Positions 1 to 11,221 of a DNA stretch of 64,000 nt are shown here, piece by piece. Each line of letters begins with the position of its first letter. Position 1 is the first letter of the stretch. Made by a program: the position numbers and the translations under genes. The stretch is taken from contig JAVHZZ010000001.1 in NCBI GenBank assembly GCA_036250195.1, forward strand, positions 374,834,707-374,898,706, written 5' to 3'. The notes under the pieces are model-generated. The model ran no database searches and had not been told where the DNA came from. It was given only the letters and a program-made list of their open reading frames with translations. The stretch comes from Mixophyes australis. Its lineage: Eukaryota > Chordata > Amphibia > Anura > Limnodynastidae.

Positions 1-469
1 TACATCCGGCCAGACATTCACTCGGGTCCCCGGCTGCGGCCTAGCGACGTGATCATCTCCTGCCTGCCTCTGACGATCCTGCTTCCTCCTCCAACGTCCC
101 CGGGCCCTGCAACACCACTACTCTACATCGGCCCTGATCTCTTCTCTCCTCGGGCCTGCCCACAACTTTGGCCTACTTCCGGCCTCATCCCTGGTCTCAA
201 GTGACGACTGCATCCACACTGGGGCCCACTTCCGGTCGGGAGGACTCGCTGCACTCTGCTTCTCATACAAAGGACTCAGCTGTCCTCATCACCTCTCCTG
301 TCTTCCGTTAAGCCTGACTTTTCGGCTATTGTGCCTCCTCAGATGACCCGGCCTACCGTCTCATCCTCCCCCTCACCTGAACTTCTGCCTCACCTGGAGC
401 CCTCCAGCTCCCTGCATCTACCTCATCCTCGGACCCTTTGATCTCCACCACACCTCTGGCCCACCTGAA

Positions 470-614
470 CTCTGGACCCATCGGCCACCCCTGCTCATGC
501 TACTGATCTCTGGACCCATGGGCCACCCCTGCTCATGCTACTGAACTCTGGATCCATGAACTACCCCTGCTCCTGCTACTGAACTCTGGACTCACGGACC
601 ACCACTGCTGGTAC
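470..614 (+). repeat. 38-bp tandem repeat in LINE 5' region
   Basis: Four head-to-tail units start at 470, 508, 546 and 584, each opening with CTCTGGA and containing CCCCTGCT. The first three are exactly 38 bp and the fourth is partial. Tandem units in the 5' UTR are known from several LINE families, where they can carry promoter activity; that role is inference here. Confidence 0.75.
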
Positions 615-1106
615 CGGCTCTCTGTAGCCCTCCACTGCTACTCTTACCCCTGTTCCATTTTAATCTACCGCAGTGTCTCTTAACCTTTATCGTATTTTTA
701 CCTAACTGTATATTATTTTTGCCACTGTCTCTCTGTTCCACTCTGTGTTTTATTCCATTGTTCTACTCTGCTCCGCTGTTCTTATCTACCTATCTACTGT
801 TTTGACTTACCTTCTACCTACTACTTATCTACCACCTCACCATTTACTGTTTTTCCTTATGCAATACGTTGCATATTTACTGTTTTACTTTTGACTGTTT
901 ACTTATATACTGGTTTTCATATTTACTGTTACACATCTCAGATCTACTATTTACATATTGACTGTTTTACACTGATTTCTGTTTTACATATTTACTATGC
1001 CGCCCCGCTCATTTCCCATACCCATCCTCTCCCCTCACCACCTTCATGGGCCCGCCTCCCACCGCCCTGCCTCTCACTGTCCCATCTCTCACCACCCCCT
1101 CGCTCC

Positions 1107-3927
1107 ATCAACCCTGACAACCTCATCCACATCTCCCCACTTTCCTGCCTCCCTTTCTCGTGTGCCCTCTGGAACTCCAGGTCCGTCTGCAACAAACTCT
1201 CCTCCATCCATGACCTCTTTCTCTCCAAGTCTCTTAACCTTCTCGCTATCACTGAAACCTGGCTCACCTCTTCCGACACCGTCTCACCTGCAGCTCTCTC
1301 CTATGGGGGCCTCTCTTTCATCCACTCCACCAGGCCGGATGGGCGTCAGGGTGGCGGAGTGGGCCTCCTCCTATCCCCTAACTGCACTTTCAAGGTCATT
1401 CCCACTGAACCTTCCCCCTCTTTCTCCTCCTCTGAAGTACACTCCATCCGTCTCTTTTCCCCCATCCACCTCCGCATCTCTGTCATCTACCGGCCCCACC
1501 TCCCTTTTCCTGGACAACTTCTCTGCCTGGCTCCCACACTACCTTTCCTCCGACCTCCCCTCCATCATACTTGGTGACTTTAACATCCCCATTGATAACT
1601 CCTCTGACCCTGCCACCATCAAACTTCTCGCCATTTCCAGCTCCCTAGGCCTCACTCAGTGGACCTCCTCCCCCACCCACTGTCTTGGTCACTCCCTGGA
1701 CCTTGTCTTCTCTCCTCTCTGCGATCTCACTGAATTCTCCAACTCTCCCTTCCCACTCTCTGACCACCATCTCCTCTCCTTCACTCTGTCCTCCTCCCCT
1801 GCTCCCACCTCGCCTAAAGCTACCTTCACTAGGCGCAACCCTGAGGCTATCGACCCCATCTCCTTCTCCTCCTTTCTTGATACTCTCCTATCACCGTTTC
1901 CCTCCCTGGTCTGCCCTGACCAGGCATCCTCTCTCTACAACCTCTCCCTCACTACTGCCCTAGACGCTGTCGCCCCAGCCTCTTCTATCCGCCAGCGCCG
2001 CCTCATTCCCCAACCCTGGCACTCCAAACTCACCCGCTTCCTCCAAAGGTGCTCTCGCACTGCTGAACGCCTCTGGAGGAAATCTCGCTCCCTGGCCGAC
2101 TTCCTTCACTTCAAATTTATACTCACCTCATTCTGCTCCCTGGCTAAACAATCCTGATTTCCTCTCAGTCCTCTTTGCCACCTTCAACTCCCTCCTCTCT
2201 CCCCCTCCCCCTCCTGTCCCGCCTTCCCTCTCCGCTTCTGACTTCGCCACTTTTTTCTCTTCTAAAATTGAGACCATCCAACTGAACATTTCCTCATCCC
2301 ATCCCTCTCCCGCCCCCCTCATCCCTTCTCTCTCCAACAACCTACTCTGGTGCTCCTTCTGCCCCACTTCGGGTGATGAAGTTCGCTCCCTCATTCTTTC
2401 CTCTCCACCCTCCACCTGTCCTCTCGACCCTATCCCCTCTAACCTCCTTCGCTCTCTCTCTCCCACTGCCTGCTCTTACCTTGCTCACCTTTTCAACCTA
2501 TCACTCTCCTCTGGTGTAATCCCCTCTTCATTTAAACACGCTCTTATCTCTCCCATCCTCAAAAAACCTAATCTTGACCCCACCTCTCTTGCAAACCATC
2601 GCCCTATCTCACTTCTCCCCTTTGCCTCCAAATTACTTGAGAGGATTGTCTGTTGCCGCCTCACTAGACACCTCTCGGACAATTCCCTCCTCGACCCTCT
2701 CCAATCCGGTTACCGCCCCCTCCACTCCACCGAAACTGCCCTGGCCAAAGTTATTAATGATCTACATTTAGCCAAATCTAAGGGTCACTTCTCCCTGCTC
2801 ATCCTCCTTGACCTCTCTGCAGCCTTCGACACCGTGGACCACCCCCTCCTGCTACAAACAATTCTCTCTATTGGCCTCTCTGGATCTGTCCTTGCCTGAT
2901 TCACCTCATACCTCGCTAACCGCTCCTTCTCAGTATCCACGTCTGGCTCCTCTTCCACCCCCTTCCCTCTCCCTGTTGGTGTCTCTCAGGGCTCTGTTCT
3001 TGGCCCTCTACTCTTTTCGCTCTACACCTCCTCCCTGGGGGCTCTCATCTCCTCATTCGATCTTCAGTATCACCTTTACGCTGATGACATCCAACTCTAC
3101 ATCTCCTCGCCTGATCTCTCCTCCTCCCTCCTCTCTCGTGTATCTGAATGCCTCTCTGACATTTCCTCCTGGATGTCATCGCGCTTTCTCAAAATTAACA
3201 TCTCCAAAACTGAACTGATTGTCTTTCCTCCCCCTAGACTACCCGCCCACCACATCCTCTCTATCACTGTTAACAATACCACCATCTCCTCTGTCACCCA
3301 ACTCCGCTGCCTGGGCATTACCCTCGACTCCTCTCTCTCCTTCGCCCCCCACATCCAATCCCTCGCCCAAGCCTGTCGCTACCAGCTACGCAACATTGCC
3401 CGCATCCGGCCCTTCCTCTCCCAGGATGCCACCAAAACAATCATCCACGCACTCATCATCTCCCGCCTTGATTATTGCAACCTCCTTCTTACTGGCCTCC
3501 CCCATTCCCATCTCGCCCCCCTCCGCTCTATACTCAATGCGGCTGCAAGACTCATCTTCCTTTCTCGCCGCTCCTCGTCTGCCTCCCCTCTCTGCCTTGC
3601 CCTACACTGGCTCCCCATTCCTTACAGAATCCTTTTCAAACTCCTGACCATCACTTACAAGGCTCTTTCCCAGTCTACTGCTCCCTATATCTCTAACCTC
3701 CTCTCCATTCACACCCCTGCCCGCTCCCTGCGCTCGGCCAATGACCGTCGCCTCTCCTCCACTCTGATCACCTCTTCCCACTCCAGAATCCAAGACTTCT
3801 CCCGTGCTGCCCCCCTTCACTGGAACGACCTCCCTCGCTCCATCCGTCTTTCTCCCAATCTGTCCTCCTTCAAGAGGGCACACAAAACTTACCTGTTCCT
3901 AAAGGCTTACCAACCTTCCACCTAACC
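1107..3927 (+). pseudogene. LINE ORF2 (endonuclease + reverse transcriptase), broken
   Basis: The endonuclease part begins in frame 3 with WNSRSVCNKL and LAITETWL, followed by GGGVGLL. Near 1500 the homology moves to frame 1 (ILGDFNIP, the endonuclease D-x-N block, then SDHHLLSF) and runs to a stop at 2155-2157. From about 2160 it continues in frame 2 as the RT: fingers [17 protein letters not shown] (about 2600), palm [11 protein letters not shown] (about 2810), [10 protein letters not shown] (about 2990), and the catalytic box YADD (about 3077). Then comes the usual C-terminal domain, ending at the stop at about 3925. An in-frame TGA at 2897-2899 sits where the family normally has Trp. The junction near 2150-2230 also looks short compared with relatives. 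The protein would nick DNA and prime reverse transcription at the target, but this copy cannot encode it. Confidence 0.85.
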
Positions 3928-4252
3928 TCTCGTCCACCTGTTCTTCCCCTCTCCTCCTGCCCCCCTGTTCTCTCCCCACTTACTTCAACTTGCTCCCTGT
4001 GTGCCTGAGATCTGTCTACCCTCCCTTAGGATGTAAGCTCATTTGAGCAGGGCCCTCTTCCCTCTGTTCTCTATACCTGCTCTTCTGCTCGGTATTTACT
4101 GCATTAGCCTGCCTGGAGTCTCTGAAGTTTTGGTATTTTTTTGTTAACCATTTGTAATGTGCTACCTTGTTTAGTCTACTGTTTGTGCTGTGTACGGCGC
4201 TGCAGAACTCTTGTGGCGCCTAATAAATAAAGGATAATAATAATAATAATAA
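3928..4252 (+). other. LINE 3' UTR and ATA-repeat tail
   Basis: Non-coding end of the LINE. It contains a block near 4030-4056 with GCAGGGCCCTCTTCC and a final block CTAATAAATAAAGGATAATA followed by ATA repeats. L2/CR1 elements end in short tandem repeats rather than poly(A), which this matches. The block is the part of the RNA that the RT recognises in this clade. Confidence 0.7.
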
Positions 4253-4869
4253 TACCCGCACCAGCCCCTACATGATCTTAATGCCTCAACATACCAGTCC
4301 CCACATAACATTAATGCCATCAAGACACTTACTGAGTCTTGAATACTCTGTGCCAGCCACATGTGTGAAATAGTGGGGAGGAGTGGAGATAGAATGAAGA
4401 GTAGTAGGAGATAAGAGGCATAGAGGGCAGATTTGAGGATTAGAGGGGAGGCATATGGAGGGAAGTAAAGGGAGAAATTTATCACAGGTCCGCAGCCAAG
4501 CACACAGTTGGCTGGTTCTGGGAGAGGGTCCAGCCACCAGTTACTACAGCAATGGTAAGGCCAGCCACAATTAGAGTGATGCTGGTGATAAACTTCAAAG
4601 GACCTAATAGCCTTTCTACTCCTCAGAATCTGTGCCCTGCTTATATTGAAGGAGGACCTTACTTTAATGTAAAACAAATGATTATGGTAATTCTAAGGCC
4701 CCCCTGAGCCATAGGCAGGTGTCCAGGTCTCAAAGAGGACCAGCTTGTCATTGTGAAATAAATCTGCCAGATTACAATGCTTTGCCCCATCCTCTGATGT
4801 ACTTATGCATGTAAGTACGAAACAGCTTGCTGGCTCATGCTATAATGCTTCTGTGTCAAGAAAGCTTGC
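4253..4869. other. Unannotated stretch
   Basis: No coding signal, RNA gene or clear repeat boundary was seen. Open frames on the minus strand here lack recognisable domains. Confidence 0.6.
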
Positions 4870-7681
4870 TCCATAGGCAGGGGCGGATTGGGAACTTAAA
4901 GTGGCCCTGGAAAAAATTATTGAAGTGGCCTCATGTCGGCGGGACCAAAATAACTGTAGGTGGGGCCAACACAAAAGTAGGCGGGATTTAGAACTACAGG
5001 AATTTGGTTGTAGTAACATTTAGGAAAACCTAGATGTGATGACTTTACACACAGTGGGTCATCTCTAAAGCCATGCAGGGCAAATGTATAGTATACTATA
5101 GGCAGCCCCCTCTTAGTATAGTATATTATAGGTAGCCCCCAAATAGTATAGTATAGGTAGCCCCACTTAGTATAGTATAGGTTGCCCCCCTTAGTATAGT
5201 ATAGTATAGGTAGCCCCCCTTAGTATAGTATAGTATAGGTAACCCACCTTAGTATAGTATAGGTTGCCCCCCTTAGTATAGTATAGTATAGGTAGCCCCC
5301 CTTAGTATAGTATATTATAGGTAACCCACCTTAGTATAGTATAGGTAGCTCCCCTTAGTATAGTATGGGCAGCCCCCCTTAGTATAGTATAGTTTAGGTA
5401 ACCCACCTTATTATAGTATAGGTAGCTCCCCTTAGTATAGTATAGGCAGCCCCCCTTAGTATAGTATAGTATAGTATAGGTAACCCACCTTAGTATAGTA
5501 TAGGTAGCTCCCCTTAGTATAGTATAGGCAGCCCCCCTTAGTATAGTATAGGCAGCCACCCCTTAGTATAGTATAGGCAGCCCCCCTTAGTATAGTATAG
5601 TATAGGTAGCCCCCCTTAGTATAGTATAGGTTGCCCCCCTTAGTATAGTATAGTATAGGTAGCCCCCCTTAGTATAGTATAGTATAGTATAGGTAACCCA
5701 CCTTAGTATAGTATAGGTAGCTCTCCTTAGTATAGTATAGGTTGCCCCCTTAGTATAGTATAGTATAGGTAGCCCCCCTTAGTATAGTATAGTATAGGTA
5801 ACCCACCTTAGTATAGTATAGGTAGCTCCCCTTAGTATAGTATGGGCAGCCCCCCTTAGTATAGTATAGTTTCGGTAACCCACCTTATTATAGTATAGGT
5901 AGCTCTCCTTAGTATAGTATAGGCAGCCCCCCTTAGTATAGTATAGTATAGTATAGGTAACCCACCTTAGTATAGTATAGGTAGCTTTCCTTAGTATAGT
6001 ATAGGCAGCCCCCCTTAGTATAGTATAGGCAGCCCCCCTTAGTATAGTATAGTATAGTATAGGTAACCCACCTTAGTATAGTATAGGTAGCTTTCCTTAG
6101 TATAGTATAGGCAGCCCCCCTTAGTATAGTATAGTATAGGTAGCTCCCCTTAGTATAGTATAGGTTGCCCCCCTTAGTATAGTATAGTATAGTATAGGTA
6201 GCCCCCCTTAGCATAGTATAGGTAGCTCCCCTTAGTATAGTATAGGTTGCCCCCCTTAGTATAGTATAGTATAGGTAGCCCCCCTTAGTATAGTATAGGT
6301 TGCCCCCCTTAGTATAGTATAGTATAGGTAACCCACCTTAGTATAGTATAGGTAGCTCCCCTTAGTATAGTATAGGCAGCCCCCCTTAGTATAGTATAGT
6401 ATAGTATAGGTAACCCACCTTAGTATAGTATAGGTAGCTCCCCTTAGTATAGTATAGGCAGCCCCCCTTAGTATAGTATAGGCAGCCACCCCTTAGTATA
6501 GTATAGGCAGCCCCCCTTAGTATAGTATAGTATAGGTAGCCCCCCTTAGTATAGTATAGGTTGCCCCCCTTAGTATAGTATAGTATAGGTAGCCCCCCTT
6601 AGTATAGTATAGGTAGCTCCCCTTAGTATAGTATAGGTTGCCCCCCTTAGTATAGTATAGTATAGGTAGCCCCCCTTAGTATAGTATAGGTAGCTCCCCT
6701 TAGTATAGTATAGGTTGCCCCCCTTAGTATAGTATAGTATAGGTAGCCCCCCTTAGTATAGTATAGGTTGCCCCCCTTAGTATAGTATAGGTAACCCACC
6801 TTAGTATAGTATAGGTATCTCCCCTTAGTATAGTATAGGCAGCCCCCCTTAGTATAGTATAGTATAGTATAGGTAACCCACCTTAGTATAGTATAGGTAG
6901 CTCCCCTTAGTATAGTATAGGTAGCCCCCCTTAGTATAGTATAGTATAGTATAGGTAACCCACCTTAGTATAGTATAGGTAGCTCCCCTTAGTATAGTAT
7001 AGGTAGCCCCCCTTAGTATAGTATAGTATAGGTAACCCACCTTAGTATAGTATAGGTAGCTCCCCTTAGTATAGTAATGGTAGCCCCCCTTAGTATAGTA
7101 TAGTTTAGGTAACCCACCTTATTATAGTATAGGTAGCTCTCCTTAGTATAGTATAGGCAGCCCCCTTAGTATTGTATAGTATAGTATAGGTAACCCACCT
7201 TAGTATAGTATAGGTAGCTCCCCTTAGTATAGTATAGGCAGCCCCCCTTAGTATAGTATAGGCAGCTACCCCTTAGTATAGTATAGGCAGCCCCCCTTAG
7301 TATAGCATAGTATAGGTAGTCCCCCTTAGTATAGTATAGGACCCCCCCCCCCCTTAGTATAGTATAGTATACTAAGCCCCCCTCACTTACCTTCAGTTGC
7401 TCTGAGCAGCGTCTCTTCTCACATCAGGCAGACAGGAAGGGAAGTCAGACTTCATGTCTGCCGTACAGCACCATGGGAGCCTAGCAATTGGCTGCCTGTT
7501 GCTGCCCACTGAACACCAATATTTTAGATTGCTTTCCTGTACGTGCCTCCCCCTGCCGCATCCAAACGCGCCCCCCCCCCTCAGGAAAATCTGAGGTGGC
7601 CTCCAGGTGGCCTCGTTAGGCCATCGGCCTACCGGGAAACTTCCCTGTAAGGTCTATGGCCAATCCGCCCCTGTCCATAGG
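4870..7681. mobile_element. Non-autonomous hAT-type element with internal satellite
   Basis: The element runs from 4878 to 7673 and is flanked by the 8-bp direct repeat TCCATAGG (4870-4877 and 7674-7681). Its ends are inverted copies of CAGGGGCGGATTGG. Eight-bp duplications and CA(G)GGGCGG-like ends are typical of hAT elements. The left 210 bp (GGCCCTGG through AGGGCAAATG) recur at 62059-62268, where a related copy begins. The right 300 bp (7373-7673) is unique in the window. There is no transposase coding; the interior is a long minisatellite array, annotated separately. It would depend on a hAT transposase in trans. Confidence 0.88.
5088..7372. repeat. AGTATAGTATAGG minisatellite, about 2.3 kb
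   Basis: Tandem units of about 24 or 29 bp share a TAGTATAG core and a C-rich half. Recurrent variants end in GGCAGCCCCCCTT, GGTAGCTCCCCTT, GGTTGCCCCCCTT or, in the 29-bp form, GGTAACCCACCTT. The variants recur in order (29-bp unit, then TAGCTCCCC, then CAGCCCCCC), so there is a higher-order repeat. Extra or missing GTATA steps vary the unit length. Open frames on the minus strand inside the array are a product of the repeat, not genes. The same motif restarts at 63945 at the window end. Confidence 0.95.
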
Positions 7682-9604
7682 TACTTGTAAAATTATACAC
7701 CAGTATGTACAGCTTTTGAGATACAATTTAATGTTGGATACACACACTGTTACATCAATGATATAGTAGTGTGCAACCTTAATAATTCCTCTGATGCCCG
7801 ATAATAACCCAATCAATGAAAATTGATATTAGCATTATAATTTGAAAGAGAGTGTTGCTTATTTGAAAAGTGCTCCTGGGCAAGTCTGCCTAGAGAAAAC
7901 TCAGGCCCTATTTCGGCGACTTTTTGCCCTCTTACTCATCAATGCTGTGCAATTTGTGCCTACGATGTTGGTGGGGGGTGGGAGCAATTGCAGCCAATTC
8001 TGCATCGGCTCCTTTAAGAGATATTTGGCAGCTATGAATATGTCACTACTTAAGTCCTATTGGTTTCTAGTGTTATATATTATTATTGATGTATTTAACT
8101 GCTATAATTAAACACAGTATACCTTCCAGCCTTATGTATGTAAAGAGTTACCACTCAGAATGCAACAGTTATTTTCAGGTCTTAATTTAGATTATTTTAA
8201 TTATATATGGCATTGTTCTTTGTCTTTTAGCTTTGAGAGTGGTATATTTGCTATTTGCTCATATAACATGTGTTGTTTATCAACTCTTTTTCTCCTTCCT
8301 TTTGATAGTTACTTGCAGGGTAATTTAGCTTTTAAATATCTGCAGTAAGAAATAATTTTTGCTGAATTAACAAAATATATTTTGTTATATTTTCAACAGC
8401 TGGTCCTGAGCTTCCAGACCCAATATGAAACTATATTCCTTAAGGCTTCCTGATTTTGGATGTGTATGTGAAATTCCGTTCCCACATTCATGAGAAATCA
8501 TGTAATAACATATGTGCCTTTGCTGTGTTCCATTTATTTGTGTGCATGTCTATTTATAAGCACGATCATTTGTTTTTTTTAATGCATCAGTATAGTGTTT
8601 GCCAAGAATTCCAGCCAGCTCTGAGACCTAAAAAGCTCCCTAGATTTCTACAGCCTGTATTGTAAATTACTTGGCTTGATTTTATATGCATCACAAAACA
8701 TATTTCTGCATATAGCTAATAAGCTTGTAAAAAGCTAGTAAGAGAAGAGAGGATCAGCAGGTTTAATGTAGAAATAACGTACAGTTTCATCTTACAACCG
8801 AAAAAGAGATTATAGGTATTAAACAATACTTAAATCTGAAGATTATACTTTAACTAGAATAATAAGTGCACAAGCAGCATGGTTGCAAAAATGGTAAAAT
8901 AATATCCAGGGACACATTAATGCAGAGGAGATAAAGCCGCATACTTAGATTTGACAAGCCTTGTGCATACATACAGAAGGTACATGCCCCCTTCTTAGTT
9001 TTACTGTGATGTGCCTCGATAGTTCAAGGGTGGCATACTTAGACTTTGGTAACTGTTCACATGGTTCCATATATTATCAAGGAAATGAATTGGGGGTGAG
9101 GAGGGGAGAAAGTTTATTAAAGAGATGTGGGAGGCAGATGAAATTAATTTAAGAAAAGGTTCATGAACAATGAGACTGGTAGTGATTGAAGACATAGGTT
9201 TAAAGAGTAGAAACTATACAGATGAACCCCTTTCTGCTTTGTGTCAAACAGTAACGTAATGGCTTTGGAAGTGTAGACACATACTTGATGGGTAAATATT
9301 GCTGTATTCAAATCGCTTCACTGACTTCAGCACATTCTCTAAAAGCAACCTATAGTCAAAGGTCTGTTCTCTGGTATAAAGTAGATAAACACATATTTTC
9401 CGTGGATTGGGCCTGAGACATTAACGCACACGTTAATACTTTGGCAAGTGATTAAGAAATACTGTCTTGGATGTATAGAGAGGAACATGTATAAGATAGT
9501 TGGAGAAAGAAAATAAAATTTGTTCTTACTGCTCAAGACATAGACCAGGGACAAGAAATGGTCATCGACAACAATAAAGTTTGGTGGTTAGCACTACCAT
9601 CATG
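7682..9604. other. AT-rich stretch, no gene seen
   Basis: Short open frames (for example 7842-8111) have no recognisable domain, splice context or coding-like composition. No RNA gene was seen. Confidence 0.55.
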
Positions 9605-9899
9605 GAAACTGTCACTCACCGGACTGTGAGTGCCATTTCCCGTGTGTTCAGGAACCGTGGCCATCCGCCATCCTGAGGGTCTGCGCATGTGCAGCCCTTA
9701 TCAAACCTTCAGTACCTGTTGCTTTTAATTGATTGGATGATCAGGCAACCCTCCCTATTTAAACCACCTGTGATCATTACCTGGTTGCCTGATCTTGGAG
9801 TCTCATTCCCCATGAGCCTCTGAAGGTGTTCCTGTGTTCCTCGTGTATTCAGCTCCAGCTGAGTCCTGTTTACTGCTATTGTGGTTTCCAGACCACTTC

Positions 9900-10280
9900 A
9901 ACTCTCCTGTGTTCATCGTGCCTGCACTCAGCTGATTCCTATCTGCTACTACTACCGGACTCCAGTTCGTCTCTACTCTCCTGTGTTCATCGTGCCTGCA
10001 CTCAGCTAATTCCTATCTGCTACTACTACTGGACTCCAGTTCGTCTCAACTCTCCTGTGTTCAGCGTGTCTGCTCTCCGCTGCCTCCGTTGCTACTACAG
10101 GGTTCCAGATCGTCTCATCTCTCCTGTGTTTATCGTGTCAGCTCTCCGCTGCCTCCGTTACAACTATAGGGTTCCAGACCGCCTCTACTCTCCCGTGTTC
10201 AGCATGCCTTCTCCCCGCTGCCTCCACCACTACTGCTGGATACCAGACAGCCTCAACTCTCCCGTGTTTATCATGTTTCC
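9900..10280 (+). repeat. 69-74-bp tandem repeat inside solo LTR
   Basis: Five or six degenerate units are marked by ACTCTCCTGTGTTCATCGTG. The first three starts are spaced 74 bp apart (9901, 9975, 10049); later units are nearer 69 bp. Such tandem blocks are common in amphibian Gypsy LTRs. Confidence 0.8.
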
Positions 10281-10721
10281 AGTTTCACTTACTACTGCTT
10301 CCTGAGTATTGCTTCGTTGATTCTGGATTACCTGCCGTGCGCTGCACCAACCTGATTACCGCTTCCACCCTCCAGTGGTCTCTCCTCCTGCCGGCCTTCA
10401 GCCGTTCAGGTATCCCTGCACGTCTCTCTGACAGCCTGCTCTCCTGAACCGCGGTATGCATACTTTCCATTGACTTTGCTTTTGTATTGCATATCCATCT
10501 GGACTGAGTTGTGTTCTTCTCCGGAGCCTCCTATCCACTGAAGCTATTGTTACCATTGACTTTGTTTCCTATTACCTGAATAGCTATTGTGACTTTGTAT
10601 ACTTCAAGCAGCGCTTGTCAGTTATTGTTGTATTGTGGATATCATCGTGGGATCAAGTTCTGTGTGCCCCGTGTATACTCTGCTTTACATTCATCTCCTC
10701 GTGCCCCTCCTCACATATATA

Positions 10722-11005
10722 TAGCAGTGGTACAACTTGCTGACGCAGACCACTGACTCCTGTTTCCCTGTGACACCAGTTTCAAGTATCCTCTCACATA
10801 AGCAGTGGTACAACTTGCTATAAGCAGACCACTGACTTCCCCGTTACCTACTTGCACCCGGACTCCATTCCTTCACTATAGACAGCGGTACAACTTGCTA
10901 TACGCAGACCGCTGACTCTCACTACCTCCTCGCTACTCCTGGACATTCCTCCTCACTATAACAGTGGTACAACTTGCTGTACGCAGACCACTGACTCTCC
11001 TCACG
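10722..11005 (+). repeat. Tandem hairpin units inside solo LTR
   Basis: Four copies of a block reading CAGTGGTACAACTTGCT then CAGACCACTG lie at about 10722, 10800, 10880 and 10960, roughly 77-83 bp apart. Within each unit the ends CAGTGGT and ACCACTG are inverted repeats, so every unit can fold as a short hairpin. Confidence 0.8.
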
Positions 11006-11221
11006 TTTACTTGTCCATCTGGTTCCTCGTGTACATTCATCTACTCATTACCAGTTGCTGATAGTCATAAACTTTCCTTGAGCATTCTCTCACCATCTGC
11101 TGTTTCTCCTGTTCCATTGTCACCCTGCTACCAGAGAACCATAGTACCAGCTATATTACTCTGGTAAGTCCATCATCTGGTGATACCCTGGGCAAAGACT
11201 CCTAGTGCCCGTGACAGAAAC

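Larger units (their letters stand above)
1..4252 (+). mobile_element. L2/CR1-type LINE, decayed, near full length
   Basis: Non-LTR retrotransposon read on the + strand. The order is a pyrimidine-rich 5' region (1 to about 1100), an apurinic-type endonuclease, a reverse transcriptase, a 3' UTR holding a segment like GTAAGCTCATTTGAGCAGGG that is familiar from L2/CR1 tails, and a short ATA-repeat tail ending near 4252. The RT signatures ([27 protein letters not shown]) fit the vertebrate L2/CR1 group. The copy is dead: the coding region changes frame at least twice and holds an in-frame stop. The 5' limit may lie outside the window. Family-level assignment to L2 rather than CR1 is by eye. Confidence 0.85.
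9605..11221 (+). mobile_element. Solo LTR, 1607 bp
   Basis: The LTR spans 9610-11216, starting TGTCACTCACC and ending GCCCGTGACA (TG...CA ends inside a TGTCAC/GTGACA inverted repeat). It is flanked by the 5-bp duplication GAAAC (9605-9609 and 11217-11221). A TATTTAAA-like box lies at about 9757. No gag, pol or second LTR is present, so this is the product of LTR-LTR recombination. It is not the same LTR as that of the Gypsy element at 26.8 kb, although both start TGTCAC. The open frame at 9826-10305 is repeat-derived. Confidence 0.85.

Noticed and set aside
5302..7040. Several minus-strand open frames giving YTILRGATYTILRW-type peptides
   Set aside because: They are translations of the 24/29-bp satellite; the frames shift with unit length and have no start or splice context.
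7842..8111. 89-codon open frame on the + strand
   Set aside because: No domain, no splice signals and AT-biased composition like its surroundings.
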